From Chloracidobacterium sp. (GTDB taxonomy: Bacteria > Acidobacteriota > Blastocatellia > Pyrinomonadales > Pyrinomonadaceae): 64,000 bases of DNA. Below, piece after piece: positions 26,199 through 36,776 of the stretch. The stretch is taken from positions 620,001-684,000 of the forward strand of contig JABTUB010000001.1 in the NCBI GenBank assembly GCA_015075585.1. The letters are read 5' to 3'. Under the pieces are notes generated by a model that was not told where the DNA came from, did not search any database, and was given only the letters and a program-made list of their open reading frames with translations. Position 1 is the first letter of the stretch; each line of letters starts with the position of its first letter. The translations under genes were made by a program, and so were the position numbers.

Positions 26199-26375
26199 GG
26201 TCAAGGCCAAAGAAAAAATAACAGCCTCGACATTAAATAAGTTGAACCGTTCTATGCGCAAGGACGCAAAAAACACCGGTCAACCGACACGTTCAACCTA
26301 TGCCTTGATGATAACAAAGCGAAGTTCGATTTACAATACTTTTTTTCGAAAAAGGTGAGATTTTTTTCGGCACGG

Positions 26376-26418
26376 GAAAACGAAAGACCGGAGGGCCGTC
26401 AACAAGCCCTGCCGGTCT
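26376..26418 (-). terminator. Rho-independent terminator of the HU gene
   Basis: On the minus strand, AGACCGG then AGGGC pair with GCCCT then CCGGTCT (26418-26385), with one bulged C and a short loop. The sequence TTTCGTTTT follows. It lies about 30 bases after the HU stop and is a strong intrinsic terminator. Confidence 0.8.
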
Positions 26419-26446
26419 GACCTGATCTAACCTACAATATGTAGTA

Positions 26447-26728
26447 TTAGCTTACCGCGTCTTTCATTGCCTTACCGACCGTGAACTTGACGGTCGTCTT
26501 AGCCGCGATCTTGATGGTTTCGCCTGTCGCCGGGTTGCGTCCCTCACGGGCCTTGCGATGGGTCTTCTTGAGCTTTCCAAAGCCGGGAATGGTGAATTCG
26601 CCGTTCTTCTTGACCTCACGAGCCGCGAGTGCCGCGAGAGCTTCGAACATTGCCTTAACGTCCGTCTTCTTGCAGCCGCACGAGTCTGCCAAATTACTGA
26701 TGATCTCGGTCTGAGTCATACGAGCCAT
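26447..26728 (-). CDS. HU/IHF family DNA-bending protein
   Basis: A 93-residue histone-like protein. It has a helical dimerisation part (MTQTEIISNLADS..., VKAMFEALAALAAREVKK), the FTIPGFGKLKK strand, and the DNA-binding arm with GRNPATGETIKI, where the Pro wedges into the DNA. HU dimers bend and compact DNA with low specificity. GGAGG lies about 13 bases before ATG, rather far, so a start at the internal ATG (residue 4) cannot be excluded. It sits downstream of tRNA-Pro on the same strand and has its own terminator. Confidence 0.95.
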   Translation of the reverse strand: MARMTQTEIISNLADSCGCKKTDVKAMFEALAALAAREVKKNGEFTIPGFGKLKKTHRKAREGRNPATGETIKIAAKTTVKFTVGKAMKDAVS

Positions 26729-26832
26729 ATTAGTTAACTAACCTCCGATTGGGTGATCTGAATAAAATAGTGAATCGGCTGTATGCAAAACTTGCATTCA
26801 GTTTTCAAAGACGAGAAGTTCACACAGCACGG

Positions 26833-26912
<80 letters not shown>

Positions 26913-26942
26913 TTTTCAACAAATAACGATTCCAAGTGTCGA

Positions 26943-26971
26943 ATTTTAAGATTCAAATCGACGCACGTCAA
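26943..26971 (-). promoter_or_regulatory. Sigma70-type promoter for tRNA-Pro
   Basis: On the minus strand TTGACG (26971-26966) and TAAAAT (26948-26943) are separated by exactly 17 bases, close to the sigma70 consensus. It lies just after the rdgB stop and about 35 bases before the tRNA 5' end, as expected for a stable-RNA promoter with a short processed leader. Confidence 0.7.
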
Positions 26972-26976
26972 GTCAA

Positions 26977-27570
26977 TTATGAACAAAAACTGCGTATTTT
27001 AGGGAGTATTTTCAAAAAAGCATCCGCACGATGGCTTATCTTCTGCTTCACATCCTCGTCCAGCACGCCGAACGTGTCCTTGAAGCCTGTCGGTATGAAG
27101 ACAGGATCGTAACCGAATCCGTAAATTCCGACCGGTTTCGGTGCGATCGTTCCTGAGCAAATTCCGGTTTCTTCGGCCATGATCGAACCGTCAGGAGCGG
27201 CAACGCACATCGCACATTCGAACTGTGCGGATCGGTCTGCCGCGTCGGTACCAAGCTCGTCAAGAAGCAGGCTCATACGTTCGGCAAATGTGATATCGCC
27301 GCCGTAGCGCGCACTCATAACACCGGGGCGGCCGCCGAGAGCCTTCACAGAAAGTCCGGAATCATCTGCAAGCGTTAGTTCTCCGGTTTGGCGGGCATAG
27401 CCCACGGCCTTTAGCCGTGCGTTCCCTTGGAATGTGTCCGATGTCTCTTCAACTTCAATGATGGTCGGGAATGTATCGAGGCCGATGATCTCGATCTCCG
27501 TGCCGAAGAATTGCCGAAGCTCGGTAAGTTTTCCTTTATTGCCGGTCGCCAACAGTAATCTCTTGAACAT
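26977..27570 (-). CDS. rdgB: RdgB/HAM1 non-canonical purine NTP pyrophosphatase
   Basis: A 197-residue cytoplasmic enzyme that hydrolyses dITP, dXTP and ITP to monophosphates, keeping deaminated purines out of DNA and RNA. Diagnostic segments are LLATGNKGKLTEL at the N-terminus, TFQGNARLKA, LADDSGLSV with metal-binding acids, GVMSARYGG, YGFGYDPVFIP and a KISHRADAF ending. All active-site residues seem present. The gene is followed by the tRNA-Pro promoter. Confidence 0.96.
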   Translation of the reverse strand: MFKRLLLATGNKGKLTELRQFFGTEIEIIGLDTFPTIIEVEETSDTFQGNARLKAVGYARQTGELTLADDSGLSVKALGGRPGVMSARYGGDITFAERMSLLLDELGTDAADRSAQFECAMCVAAPDGSIMAEETGICSGTIAPKPVGIYGFGYDPVFIPTGFKDTFGVLDEDVKQKISHRADAFLKILPKIRSFCS

Positions 27571-27686
27571 GATCGCAGAAACCTATTGCCAAATGTATGC
27601 CGAAAACGGTATAAATGATATGGCGCATGATGTGCCGCCTACCTTCCTTTTGCCTCCCCAGATCACGAGAACGAGGGAATTCTATT

Positions 27687-28973
27687 TTGACCATTATTGC
27701 GGAAAAGAGCGAGACGAGCGCGGGCACATTGCCATTGCAGCAGACGGGAGTTGTCGAAGCGGAGCCGCAGGCGCCGAAGGAGCCGGGTGTCTCACCGGCG
27801 AAGCGTGCTTTCGATCTCGCGGCTTGGCTGTCCGGCACTGTTGTGTTCCTCGAACAGTCCGTTGAGCCTTCCCGCATGGAGAATGAGTCGGAACGAGCAT
27901 CGTTCGATCGCGAGCTTCGCGTTGCGCGCTCGGCACTTAGGCGTTGCTCTTATTTATGTTTCGAGTTCGCCTGTGCCGCCCGAGGAGTTTCAGAACTCCG
28001 TTTTCCTTCTGTCAACAGCATACGAAAGCTGACCGTGGAATTGCGGCCGCTGATCATCTCTGCGGATGCTCTGATCGGCTCCGGGCCGATAAGCGTCAGC
28101 GAATGGAACGGTTGGGCGCAAAATGCTTTGACCATCCTGTATGCCAGCCGCGGCGCTCAGGATCTTCGTGCGTACGCAGATTTGGTCGGCAGCGAATTCC
28201 TGCCTGAAAAGCTGCGGGAACTTTTGAACACGAATACTGTGCCGCATGTACGGCTTGATGTGCTGCTTCCGCGCTTCGGCAGGCTCCTTAGGACGCTCGA
28301 CATCATCGGCGAACTGCTCGAGCGCGATGAGCCGATGAAAGTCGCGATAGTTATCTTTTTGGCGGTGTCCGAGCAGATGAGGCGGCTGATCGCCGAACTC
28401 GACAGGCAGCACGCACAAACTAAGGGCGAGGACGACTTTGCTTCAGTGCTCGACAGCGCGTCATATATGGCCTCGCTCGAGCTGAAAAAGGTGATCCAGC
28501 ACGAACTTGCGGGATACACGGCTATACGCCCCGCTACACGGATCTACGCCCGTACCGAAACATCATATGCCTTGTTGAGCGAGAGTCTGCAGCAGATACT
28601 TATGCAGTTCGCAAAGATCGTCGATCCCGCGACAGATCCGTTCGCTCTGTTCCCGAATTTTGAGCTTAAACTAAATCAATCAATACTTCTTCGCGAAGAG
28701 CTTCAAATGATCTCCAAACTGGTCCGTGCCGTTGAGACTGAGCCGGAACCGCGCAATATCGAGCGTATGAATACGGCCCTTTCTGCATTCATGGCAAATA
28801 CTGTACGTTTCCTTTTTTATAAGGATATCGAGACGTTCGAGCGGTTTGTCGAGGAAGTTTCAATCGTGGGCGAGCGCACCGATCTTGTTCCGCTGGTACA
28901 TCGTTTTGGCGCGTATCTCGAAACACTATTCGGCCAGGTCTCGATGCGCGCGGTACTCGAAGAACGAGTCTGA
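27687..28973 (+). CDS. Helical hypothetical protein, unrecognised
   Basis: This open frame starts at ATG 27615, but its first 24 residues look non-coding. The TTG at 27687 with GAGGG upstream gives a more natural start (LTIIAEKSETS) and about 429 residues. The product is soluble, Leu/Glu/Arg-rich and helical, with a Pro-rich linker (about 15-40) and no signal peptide or motif I can name. It is divergent from rdgB and convergent with the FtsX-like permease. Function unknown; intact length and codon use favour a real gene. Confidence 0.6.
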   Translation: MTIIAEKSETSAGTLPLQQTGVVEAEPQAPKEPGVSPAKRAFDLAAWLSGTVVFLEQSVEPSRMENESERASFDRELRVARSALRRCSYLCFEFACAARGVSELRFPSVNSIRKLTVELRPLIISADALIGSGPISVSEWNGWAQNALTILYASRGAQDLRAYADLVGSEFLPEKLRELLNTNTVPHVRLDVLLPRFGRLLRTLDIIGELLERDEPMKVAIVIFLAVSEQMRRLIAELDRQHAQTKGEDDFASVLDSASYMASLELKKVIQHELAGYTAIRPATRIYARTETSYALLSESLQQILMQFAKIVDPATDPFALFPNFELKLNQSILLREELQMISKLVRAVETEPEPRNIERMNTALSAFMANTVRFLFYKDIETFERFVEEVSIVGERTDLVPLVHRFGAYLETLFGQVSMRAVLEERV

Positions 28974-28982
28974 CCTATTTGG

Positions 28983-31498
28983 TCATTGCGAACGCAGCGT
29001 AGCAAGAGGCTTTTTCAGCATTACATCGAAGCTTGAGGCCACTCCAACCGCCACGACGAGAAGTGTGGTTATCGCAATACCGAGCGATGTTCCGAGCCAA
29101 TCGAATTCCCATTTAATATCCATAAGGAAGCGGCATGCCGCAAAAGACAGGATTGCCGCGAATGCCGCGCCGAGAACTCCCGAAAGCAATCCGAGAATGC
29201 CGTATTCTGCCGCTTGGATCAGTGCGAGCGTGCCGACACGAGCGCCCAGCGTTTTCAGAACGGCGCTCTCATAGATTCGCTGCGATCTTGTGAGCGCAAC
29301 TGAGCCGATAAGGATCAGAATGCCCGAGAGCATCACAAAGCTGCCGACAAATGAGACCGCAATGACGAAGTTCGTGATGAGCCGTTTTACTGCTGTGAGG
29401 ATGTCATCGACATCGAAGATCTGAACATTCGGAAATTTTGTGAGCAATTCTCGTTGGAGCCGCTGACGGTCGGTCGCCGGCATGTGATGCAGAAGGGTTG
29501 CCGCAAAGCTTTGCGGCGCCTTATCGAGTGTGCCCGGTTTGAAAACGAAAATGAATGCCGTGCGTGTCTTTCGAAGGTCGATGTCACGGATGTTGGCCAC
29601 TCGGGCTGTTATCGTCCGGCCTGATATCTCAAAAGTGATCGAATCGCCTGGCTCGACGTTAAGCCTTTTTGCCATTTCGGCCTCGACCGAGACCTGCGGC
29701 TCGTCGTCATCGGTCCACCAGGTACCCGATAAAATGCGCTCATTCTCATCAAGGTCGGTTCGATAGGTCACTGCAAATTCACGACCGATCTGGCCTTGCT
29801 GCTGTCTTACCGTCCTTTCTTGAAAGTCGAACGGACGGCCGTTCACAAAGGCGATGCGGGCTCTGACGGTCGGCACGATCTCGGGCTGCTCTGCTGTACG
29901 TTCCGCGAGTATCGCAGTAAGCCCCGCGATCTGGCTTTTTTGGATGTCAGCGACGAACAGACTCGGCAAGTGTTGATTATTCGTAAAATCGAACTCGCGG
30001 ATCATGTTGGTCTCGATCGAACGGACTCCCAAGACGACGAAGGCTCCAAGACCTATGGCAAGGAGAATAACACGGGTCTGATTACCCGGCCGATATAGCG
30101 AATTGAAGCCCTGCCGTAGAAAGAATGGGCCGATCGATCGAATTTGCCGCAAGCTCGCGGTCAAAATTGCCGATAGGCCGACGAGCATGATGACCGCAAC
30201 CGCAAGCCCTGAGAGAAAGACCACCCCGACCCTTAACGACCCGGCTTGCCACACCGCAACGGCCAGCAGAAGGGCTGTCGAAACAAGCCCGATGAGCCAC
30301 TTCAACGGATCGAGCCGCGACAGCTCGGCGTTGTTATCGTCGCGAAGAAGAAGCCTAGGCTTTATTCCCCTGATCTGCAATAGCGGCAATGCGCTAAAAA
30401 GAAGCGAGACGAATGTGCCGAGGGCGATGCCTGAAAGCACTGTCCGCAAGCCGACACCGTAGGTCATTTTTGCCGGCAAGGCATCTGCAAATTCCCACTG
30501 AACGAACCACAGCGCAGCCTGTGCGAATACAACTCCGATCAGGCTGCCGATTATTCCGAGTGCGGCCGTTTGCAGCAGATAAACAGTGAGGATGCGTGAA
30601 CCCGAGGCACCGAGGCACTTAAGCACCGCGATCGATCTGCGGCGCTGCTCGATAAAGGCGCGGGCCACATTGAATACGCCGATACCGCCAAGCACAAGGA
30701 TCAAAAGGCCTGTGAGGGCCAGATAATTCTCAGTACGCACGAATTGATCGCTCAGGTTCTCCTGCTGTTCGCGGTATGAATTGACCTGAATGGTCGTGCC
30801 TTTCAGTACAGAGCGCAGTTCGCTCACAAGCGGTGTCGGATTCTGTGATGTTTCGATAAGCAGGCGACGGCGCACACGACCGTTATTGCGTCGGATACCG
30901 GCCTGATCGAACGCCTTTTTTTCGATAAAGACACGCGGCCCGAGTCTAAAACCGCTTGTTCCGCCGGGCTCCTCGTCGATGGTCGCGCGTATCTCGAAAT
31001 CCGCCTCGCCGATCCGTATCTTGTCGCCGACCTTGACGCCAAGATCATCCAGAAGGACACGAGCTGCAACGGCTCCGCCCGACCCGAGAAGATTCCGGTC
31101 AAATGGTGTACCGTCTGACAATTTGAACTCGCCGACCAGCGGGAACGGCGGTTCGATACCTTTGACCTCGACAAACTTGATCCGAGAATTCCCGGCATCG
31201 ACCGGACGAGCCATCACGGCAGCGGTGATCGCCTCATTCGTGCGGAGGACGATACCCGAAGCGGCGTCGGCACGTTCGATCTTTGCCATTTCGTCGGGCG
31301 TGAAGTCGTTCGTTGTCGATAGCTCGATATCGGCGGTCATCAGAGCACGGGCGTCAGTGCCGACGGCCATTGTCAGATTCCGGATCAGCGAGCGAAGAGC
31401 AACCACCGAACCGACGCCAAGGGCGATGCAGAGGAAAAAGAACAATAGCCGCCGCCATGACGAGCGGATCTCGCGTCGGGTCAGATTTAGGACAAACC

Positions 31499-31502
<4 letters not shown>
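28983..31502 (-). CDS. ybbP: FtsX-like ABC transporter permease (YbbP-type)
   Basis: An 839-residue inner-membrane protein. It has one N-terminal helix (about 15-35), a large periplasmic domain, a first set of three helices with FtsX-type sequence (about 260-400), another helix pair near 405-450, a second periplasmic domain (about 490-690), and three final helices (about 715-830). This duplicated layout matches YbbP. The ATP-binding partner overlaps it by four bases upstream and a tesA gene is divergent, the same order as E. coli ybbA-ybbP/tesA. The substrate is unknown; lipid or lipoprotein handling is a common guess. Confidence 0.85.
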
Positions 31503-32194
<692 letters not shown>

Positions 32195-32255
32195 CTTGCA
32201 GCTCGCGATCCGTGCATCAAAACGGGGCGACTTCGCGTAATATCAAATATTAAGT

Positions 32256-32990
32256 ATGCCTTTTGTTTGCCGCATCTCAATACCGCTTTGTTTCTTTTTT
32301 CTCGCACTTCTTTTGATCGGCTGCGGGCGGCAAAGCCCGCCGGCTGACCCTAACGCAATTGAAAAGAAACCTCTTGCAACGCCTGAGTTAGTATCCGACA
32401 GGCCAAAGATCGTCCTTTTCGGCGACAGTCTTACCGCAGGTTTCGGGCTGCTTGAGAAGGAATCGTATCCGTATCTCCTGCAGGAGAAGCTCAAAGCTGC
32501 CGGATACAATTACGAGGTCGTCAATGCGGGAGTTTCAGGCGACACTTCGCTTGGCGGAACGGAGCGCATCGATTGGGTACTTGAGATGGACCGTGTCGAG
32601 ATACTCGTGCTTGAACTTGGGGCGAACGATCTGCTCCGCGGCGTTCCTGTCGATGATATGAAGGCAAATCTCGATGCGATCATAAAAAAGGCAAAGGCGA
32701 AGAATGTGCGTATTCTGCTTTGCGGGATGTTCGCGCCGCCAACGATGGGCATCGAGTATCAGCGCTCGTTCATGAAGGCCTTTCCGGACCTTGCGACCGA
32801 GAATCGGATCAATTATCTGCCGTTCCTGCTGCAAGGTGTTGCAATGAATAAAGACCTGAACCAAGCCGACGGCATCCACCCCAACGCAGAGGGTGAAAAG
32901 ATAATGACCGAGAATGTATATCAAGAACTGAAAAAGATGCTTGAACCGCCTGCGCCCTCCGGCTCTGCGACGCCCGCTGCCGCGAAATAG
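32256..32990 (+). CDS. tesA: TesA-like SGNH/GDSL arylesterase, lipoprotein
   Basis: A 244-residue SGNH hydrolase with block I FGDSLTAG (nucleophile Ser), the oxyanion Gly in NAGVSGDTS, LGANDLLRG and the catalytic pair in DGIHPNAEG. The N-terminus is a lipoprotein signal with lipobox LIGC, so the enzyme is anchored to a membrane from outside; E. coli TesA is soluble periplasmic. Activity on esters, thioesters or lysophospholipids is expected. The divergent ybbAP neighbours match the E. coli neighbourhood. Confidence 0.88.
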   Translation: MPFVCRISIPLCFFFLALLLIGCGRQSPPADPNAIEKKPLATPELVSDRPKIVLFGDSLTAGFGLLEKESYPYLLQEKLKAAGYNYEVVNAGVSGDTSLGGTERIDWVLEMDRVEILVLELGANDLLRGVPVDDMKANLDAIIKKAKAKNVRILLCGMFAPPTMGIEYQRSFMKAFPDLATENRINYLPFLLQGVAMNKDLNQADGIHPNAEGEKIMTENVYQELKKMLEPPAPSGSATPAAAK

Positions 32991-33042
32991 ATATGGAAGC
33001 GGCTGTTTGGTACACTTGGCATTTGCTTTCGAGCGGCTCGTA

Positions 33043-34146
33043 ATGAATAGCCTTGTCTTTTCAAATATGCTTCACCGCCCGATGCGGACGGTCGTCTCGA
33101 TCATCGGCATCGGCGTCGGGATATTATTGATCGTATTTACGGTAGGGCTGGCGAACGGAAGCCTCCGTGAGCGTGCTCAGCGTGAGGCGAATGTCGGCGC
33201 CGAAATAATGATGCGGGCATCGGGTTCGATTGGGCTTTCCGGTTCGGAATCGCTGCGGCTTCCGCAATCGCTAACGGCTGACGTCGAAAAGGTCGAAGGC
33301 GTAAAAAAGGCCATTGCGATCGCTCAAAACACCGTTTCCGTAACCGACTCAACGACGGGGTCAAGACTTGTTGACGGTGTGAACTTTGATGAATATGCAG
33401 AGGTTGCCGGCCTCGATGTTATAAAAGGCCGCGGGCTCGGACCGTCAGGCGATGAGATGATCTGCGACAGCGCGTGGATGGCGCAAAAGAAGCTGAACGT
33501 CGGCGATCAGATCCCGCTCTACGACCGCTCGTTCACGCTTGTCGGCATTTATGAGCCGGCCGCCGGAGCGAGGATAAAGATACCACTTGAGACGATGCAA
33601 AAGCAGCTCGGCGGCGAAGGCAAAGCAAGCGCGATCTTGGTCAAGATCACGCCCGGTGCTGACGAGAATATTGTGGCCGAAAGGCTGCAAGGGAAGTTCC
33701 CCGACGATCAGATCATTCTTACAAGTCAGATCGAAGAGCTTTATATGCAGAGCGTTCCGGCTTTGAATGTCTTCCTCAACGTTGTCATCGGCGTTGCCGG
33801 GGCCATCAGTGCGCTTATCATACTGCTTACAATGTACACTACGGTCACGGAACGCACGCGGCAGATCGGCGTACTGAAATCTCTCGGGATGTCGAACCTC
33901 AGCGTGGCGTGGACGATCATAAAGGAGGCGATGCTTATCAGCATCGGCGGCGTCATTTTCGGGCTTGTCGGCACGTTCCTTTTAACTGCCGCTCTTGAGC
34001 GCTGGACAACGCTTACAGTGCAGATCGAGCCGCGGCTTGTGGGCGGCATTCTCGTCGTCGGCATCATCAGCGGCATCATCGGCGCTCTTTATCCCGGAAT
34101 GCGCGCCGCCAAACTCGACCCTGTCGAGGCACTAAATTATGAGTAA
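33043..34146 (+). CDS. MacB-type ABC transporter permease
   Basis: The ATG at 33043 is chosen: it opens MNSLVFSNMLHRPMRT straight into the first membrane helix, whereas the in-frame start at 32941 overlaps tesA with an unlikely peptide. The 367-residue protein has an N-terminal helix, a periplasmic MacB-PCD domain (about 40-235) and three C-terminal FtsX helices (about 245-360, ending ALYPGMRAAKLDPVEALNYE). No ATPase gene is adjacent on this strand; it may share the YbbA-like ATPase at 31499-32194 or use a distant one. Confidence 0.85.
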   Translation: MNSLVFSNMLHRPMRTVVSIIGIGVGILLIVFTVGLANGSLRERAQREANVGAEIMMRASGSIGLSGSESLRLPQSLTADVEKVEGVKKAIAIAQNTVSVTDSTTGSRLVDGVNFDEYAEVAGLDVIKGRGLGPSGDEMICDSAWMAQKKLNVGDQIPLYDRSFTLVGIYEPAAGARIKIPLETMQKQLGGEGKASAILVKITPGADENIVAERLQGKFPDDQIILTSQIEELYMQSVPALNVFLNVVIGVAGAISALIILLTMYTTVTERTRQIGVLKSLGMSNLSVAWTIIKEAMLISIGGVIFGLVGTFLLTAALERWTTLTVQIEPRLVGGILVVGIISGIIGALYPGMRAAKLDPVEALNYE

Positions 34147-34187
34147 TTGATTGGAATTTCGGGCCTTTTTGACCTATACAGACAAAT

Positions 34188-36776
34188 ATGAGGAAAGCGA
34201 TCCGGCGGTGTCTAGCACTCTCGTTCATATTCTGTATCTTCTCGACGGCAGTTCCCGCGCAGAAACGCTTCTATATCGGTCCCGACGATCACACCGATTA
34301 TTTTTGGCTCGCCGATGACATCACCTATCGCCAGGCATTTCTGACGATGATCGATTATTACCTCGATAAGATGGACGCGACGCAGTCTAACCCTTCCGAT
34401 CGGCAGATGCGTTGGAATTGCGACGGCAGCCTTTGGATGTGGGAGTACGAGAAGAATCGTTCAGCGGCCCAATTTGAGCGGATGATGTCGCGGCTGCGTG
34501 ACGGGCACATGAGCGTCAACCTGAATGCACTCGCCTTGGTGCAGGGCGGCTCGCCGACCGAAGCGGTGCTTCGCGGTATGTACTATCCGGGCCTGATCGA
34601 GCGCCGTCATAACGTAAAATTCCCGCTCGCGATCGCTATGGAGAATCAGACGCTGCCCTACGGCCTGCCGTCGCTTTGGGCCGGTTCCGGTGCAAAGTAT
34701 TCATGGAAAGGAGTTTGCGGCTGTGCAACAGCCGTAGCGGACTTGAACGACCGTGACCGAGAGATCTATTACGCCGGCGGGCGCGACGGCAGCCGCGTGC
34801 TGATGAAATGGAACTCACTCTTTAGCGGCAACACGAACATAGGCGGCTACGCCGAGGCATTCGACCCGCTGGCCTCGATCCAATTTGCGGATTCGAATCC
34901 AACGTTCCGATCAAAATATCCATTTCCGGTGATCGGCGCATTCGGGCGCGGACACGACGACCTTCAGTATTTGAGTGATGAATTCGTAGATGTCGCGCAG
35001 CAGAACACCACGCCGGATCGAAGGATCATCGTTTCGGATCAGGTGGATTTCTTCCGTGATTTTGAGGCGGCGTACGGCCCGCAGCTCGAAACGTATGCGG
35101 CTGCGTACGGCAATGAGTGGGACGTGCTTACGGCCTCGATGGCCGAGGTAACGAGCCGCTTGCGGCGCGCAGTCGAAAAGCTGCGAACAGCCGAAGCAAT
35201 GGCGACGCTCGTTTCGATGAACGACCCGAGTTTTATGACCGCGCGTGCCGCTCAGCGTGATAAGGCCATGCTCGATATGGGCCTGTATTTTGAGCACGAT
35301 TGGACGGCTGACGGCCCCGTGTCGGCTTCTGCTCGAGCCGCATGGAGCAAACGCGTCGAGGCTGAGGTGACGGATTATGTCGAAGGCCTTTCAATGGATG
35401 CCGCCCGGCGATTGGGCGAGCAGATCTCGCGCTCCGGCCAATACCGGCGATTTGCTGTCTTCAATCCGCTGAGCTGGCAGCGCAGCGATGTCGTAGAAAT
35501 ACCGCATCGCGGCAATTACAAGGTCCGCATCGTCGATGTCTCGACCGGTGCCGAAGTGCCGTCGCAGCCGGTGAGGACGGGCAACAGCCAAACCATCAGG
35601 CTTCTCGCATCGAATATTCCGCCGGTCGGATATAAGGTTTACGAGATACGCGAGGGCGCCGCCGGTCAATTTGCAGGCGGCCCTGCGGGATCGGGTACGA
35701 CGATCGAGAATGAGCGCTACAAACTGACCCTTGCGGGTGACGGCTCGATCACAAGCCTTATCGACAAGACACGCAGCGATCGCGAATTCGCCCGCAATAT
35801 CGGCGGGCGCGTCATCAATGACCTTGGCGGCGACCGCTCAGGGAACGTCGTTATCGAAAACTCCGGCCCTGTGAGTATCACGCTGCGCGCGATTTCGGCC
35901 AGCCCTGTTGCGCACACGACCCGTGTAACGCTCTATCGCGATTTAGACCGTATCGATATCAAGAACGAGATAACGGCAAATTTCAGTGATACAAAGACTT
36001 GGGGCTTTTCATTCGATCTTAACTCGCCCGACGTATGGCACGAAGAGGTCGGAGCCGTTATTCGTGCAAAGTTGATGAGTGCCGGCGGCCATTACAGCCC
36101 GAAGAATGCAAGGTATGATTGGCTGACGATGAACCATTTCGCGGATATGACGAGCGGTCAGTCGAATGTCGGCATCACTGTCTCGAATTGGGACGACTCG
36201 TTCATGAAGCTAGGCTCCAGCACGGCATCATCACTCGACACCTCGACGCCGCAGATCAACGTGCTTGCCGGCGGTCGTGTTGACGGCCCCGGACTCGGCA
36301 TCCCGAATCAGAATGGCGACCGCTATTTTATGCAGCGATTCGCACTTCGGACACACGGTTCATTCGATCAGTTGTCGGCGATGCAGTTCTCGCTCGAACA
36401 TCAGAACCCGCTTGTTCCGGTGATGATAGACGGCCTTGATACGCGCACACGGCCGTATCCGGCGGAAAGTTTCTCATTCGTTACCATTTCGGATCCGAAC
36501 GTGATCCTTTGGGCCTTGAAGCCTGCGGAGGACGGCATCGGACGGGGCGTTGTTGCGCGGGTTTGGAATCAGGCGGCCATGCCGCGATGGTACACGATCG
36601 AGCTTGACCGATCTATCGCATCGGCTGAACGGCTTACGCATATCGAGACAACGATCGGCCCCGCCGATGTTGAATATGGACAACTATCGGCAACCGCACA
36701 GCAGCAGCAGATTCAGACACATCTCTTGAAATTTGCGGCACAGTTGAACAGGCCGCCCGAAACGTCAGCTAAATAA
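34188..36776 (+). CDS. Exported GH38-like alpha-mannosidase family protein
   Basis: An 862-residue protein with a signal peptide (about 1-24, ending PAQ). The N-terminal segment (HTDYFW..., then WNCDGSLWMWEY) and a helical region (about 320-400) resemble the GH38 catalytic and mid domains. From about 505 a beta-rich part begins IENERYKLTLAGDGSITSLIDK, typical of the GH38 C-terminal domain. GH38 enzymes cleave alpha-mannosides using Zn2+ and an Asp nucleophile; I cannot place the nucleophile with certainty, so activity is inferred. Its 3' end overlaps the convergent pgi gene by eight bases. Confidence 0.65.
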   Translation: MRKAIRRCLALSFIFCIFSTAVPAQKRFYIGPDDHTDYFWLADDITYRQAFLTMIDYYLDKMDATQSNPSDRQMRWNCDGSLWMWEYEKNRSAAQFERMMSRLRDGHMSVNLNALALVQGGSPTEAVLRGMYYPGLIERRHNVKFPLAIAMENQTLPYGLPSLWAGSGAKYSWKGVCGCATAVADLNDRDREIYYAGGRDGSRVLMKWNSLFSGNTNIGGYAEAFDPLASIQFADSNPTFRSKYPFPVIGAFGRGHDDLQYLSDEFVDVAQQNTTPDRRIIVSDQVDFFRDFEAAYGPQLETYAAAYGNEWDVLTASMAEVTSRLRRAVEKLRTAEAMATLVSMNDPSFMTARAAQRDKAMLDMGLYFEHDWTADGPVSASARAAWSKRVEAEVTDYVEGLSMDAARRLGEQISRSGQYRRFAVFNPLSWQRSDVVEIPHRGNYKVRIVDVSTGAEVPSQPVRTGNSQTIRLLASNIPPVGYKVYEIREGAAGQFAGGPAGSGTTIENERYKLTLAGDGSITSLIDKTRSDREFARNIGGRVINDLGGDRSGNVVIENSGPVSITLRAISASPVAHTTRVTLYRDLDRIDIKNEITANFSDTKTWGFSFDLNSPDVWHEEVGAVIRAKLMSAGGHYSPKNARYDWLTMNHFADMTSGQSNVGITVSNWDDSFMKLGSSTASSLDTSTPQINVLAGGRVDGPGLGIPNQNGDRYFMQRFALRTHGSFDQLSAMQFSLEHQNPLVPVMIDGLDTRTRPYPAESFSFVTISDPNVILWALKPAEDGIGRGVVARVWNQAAMPRWYTIELDRSIASAERLTHIETTIGPADVEYGQLSATAQQQQIQTHLLKFAAQLNRPPETSAK

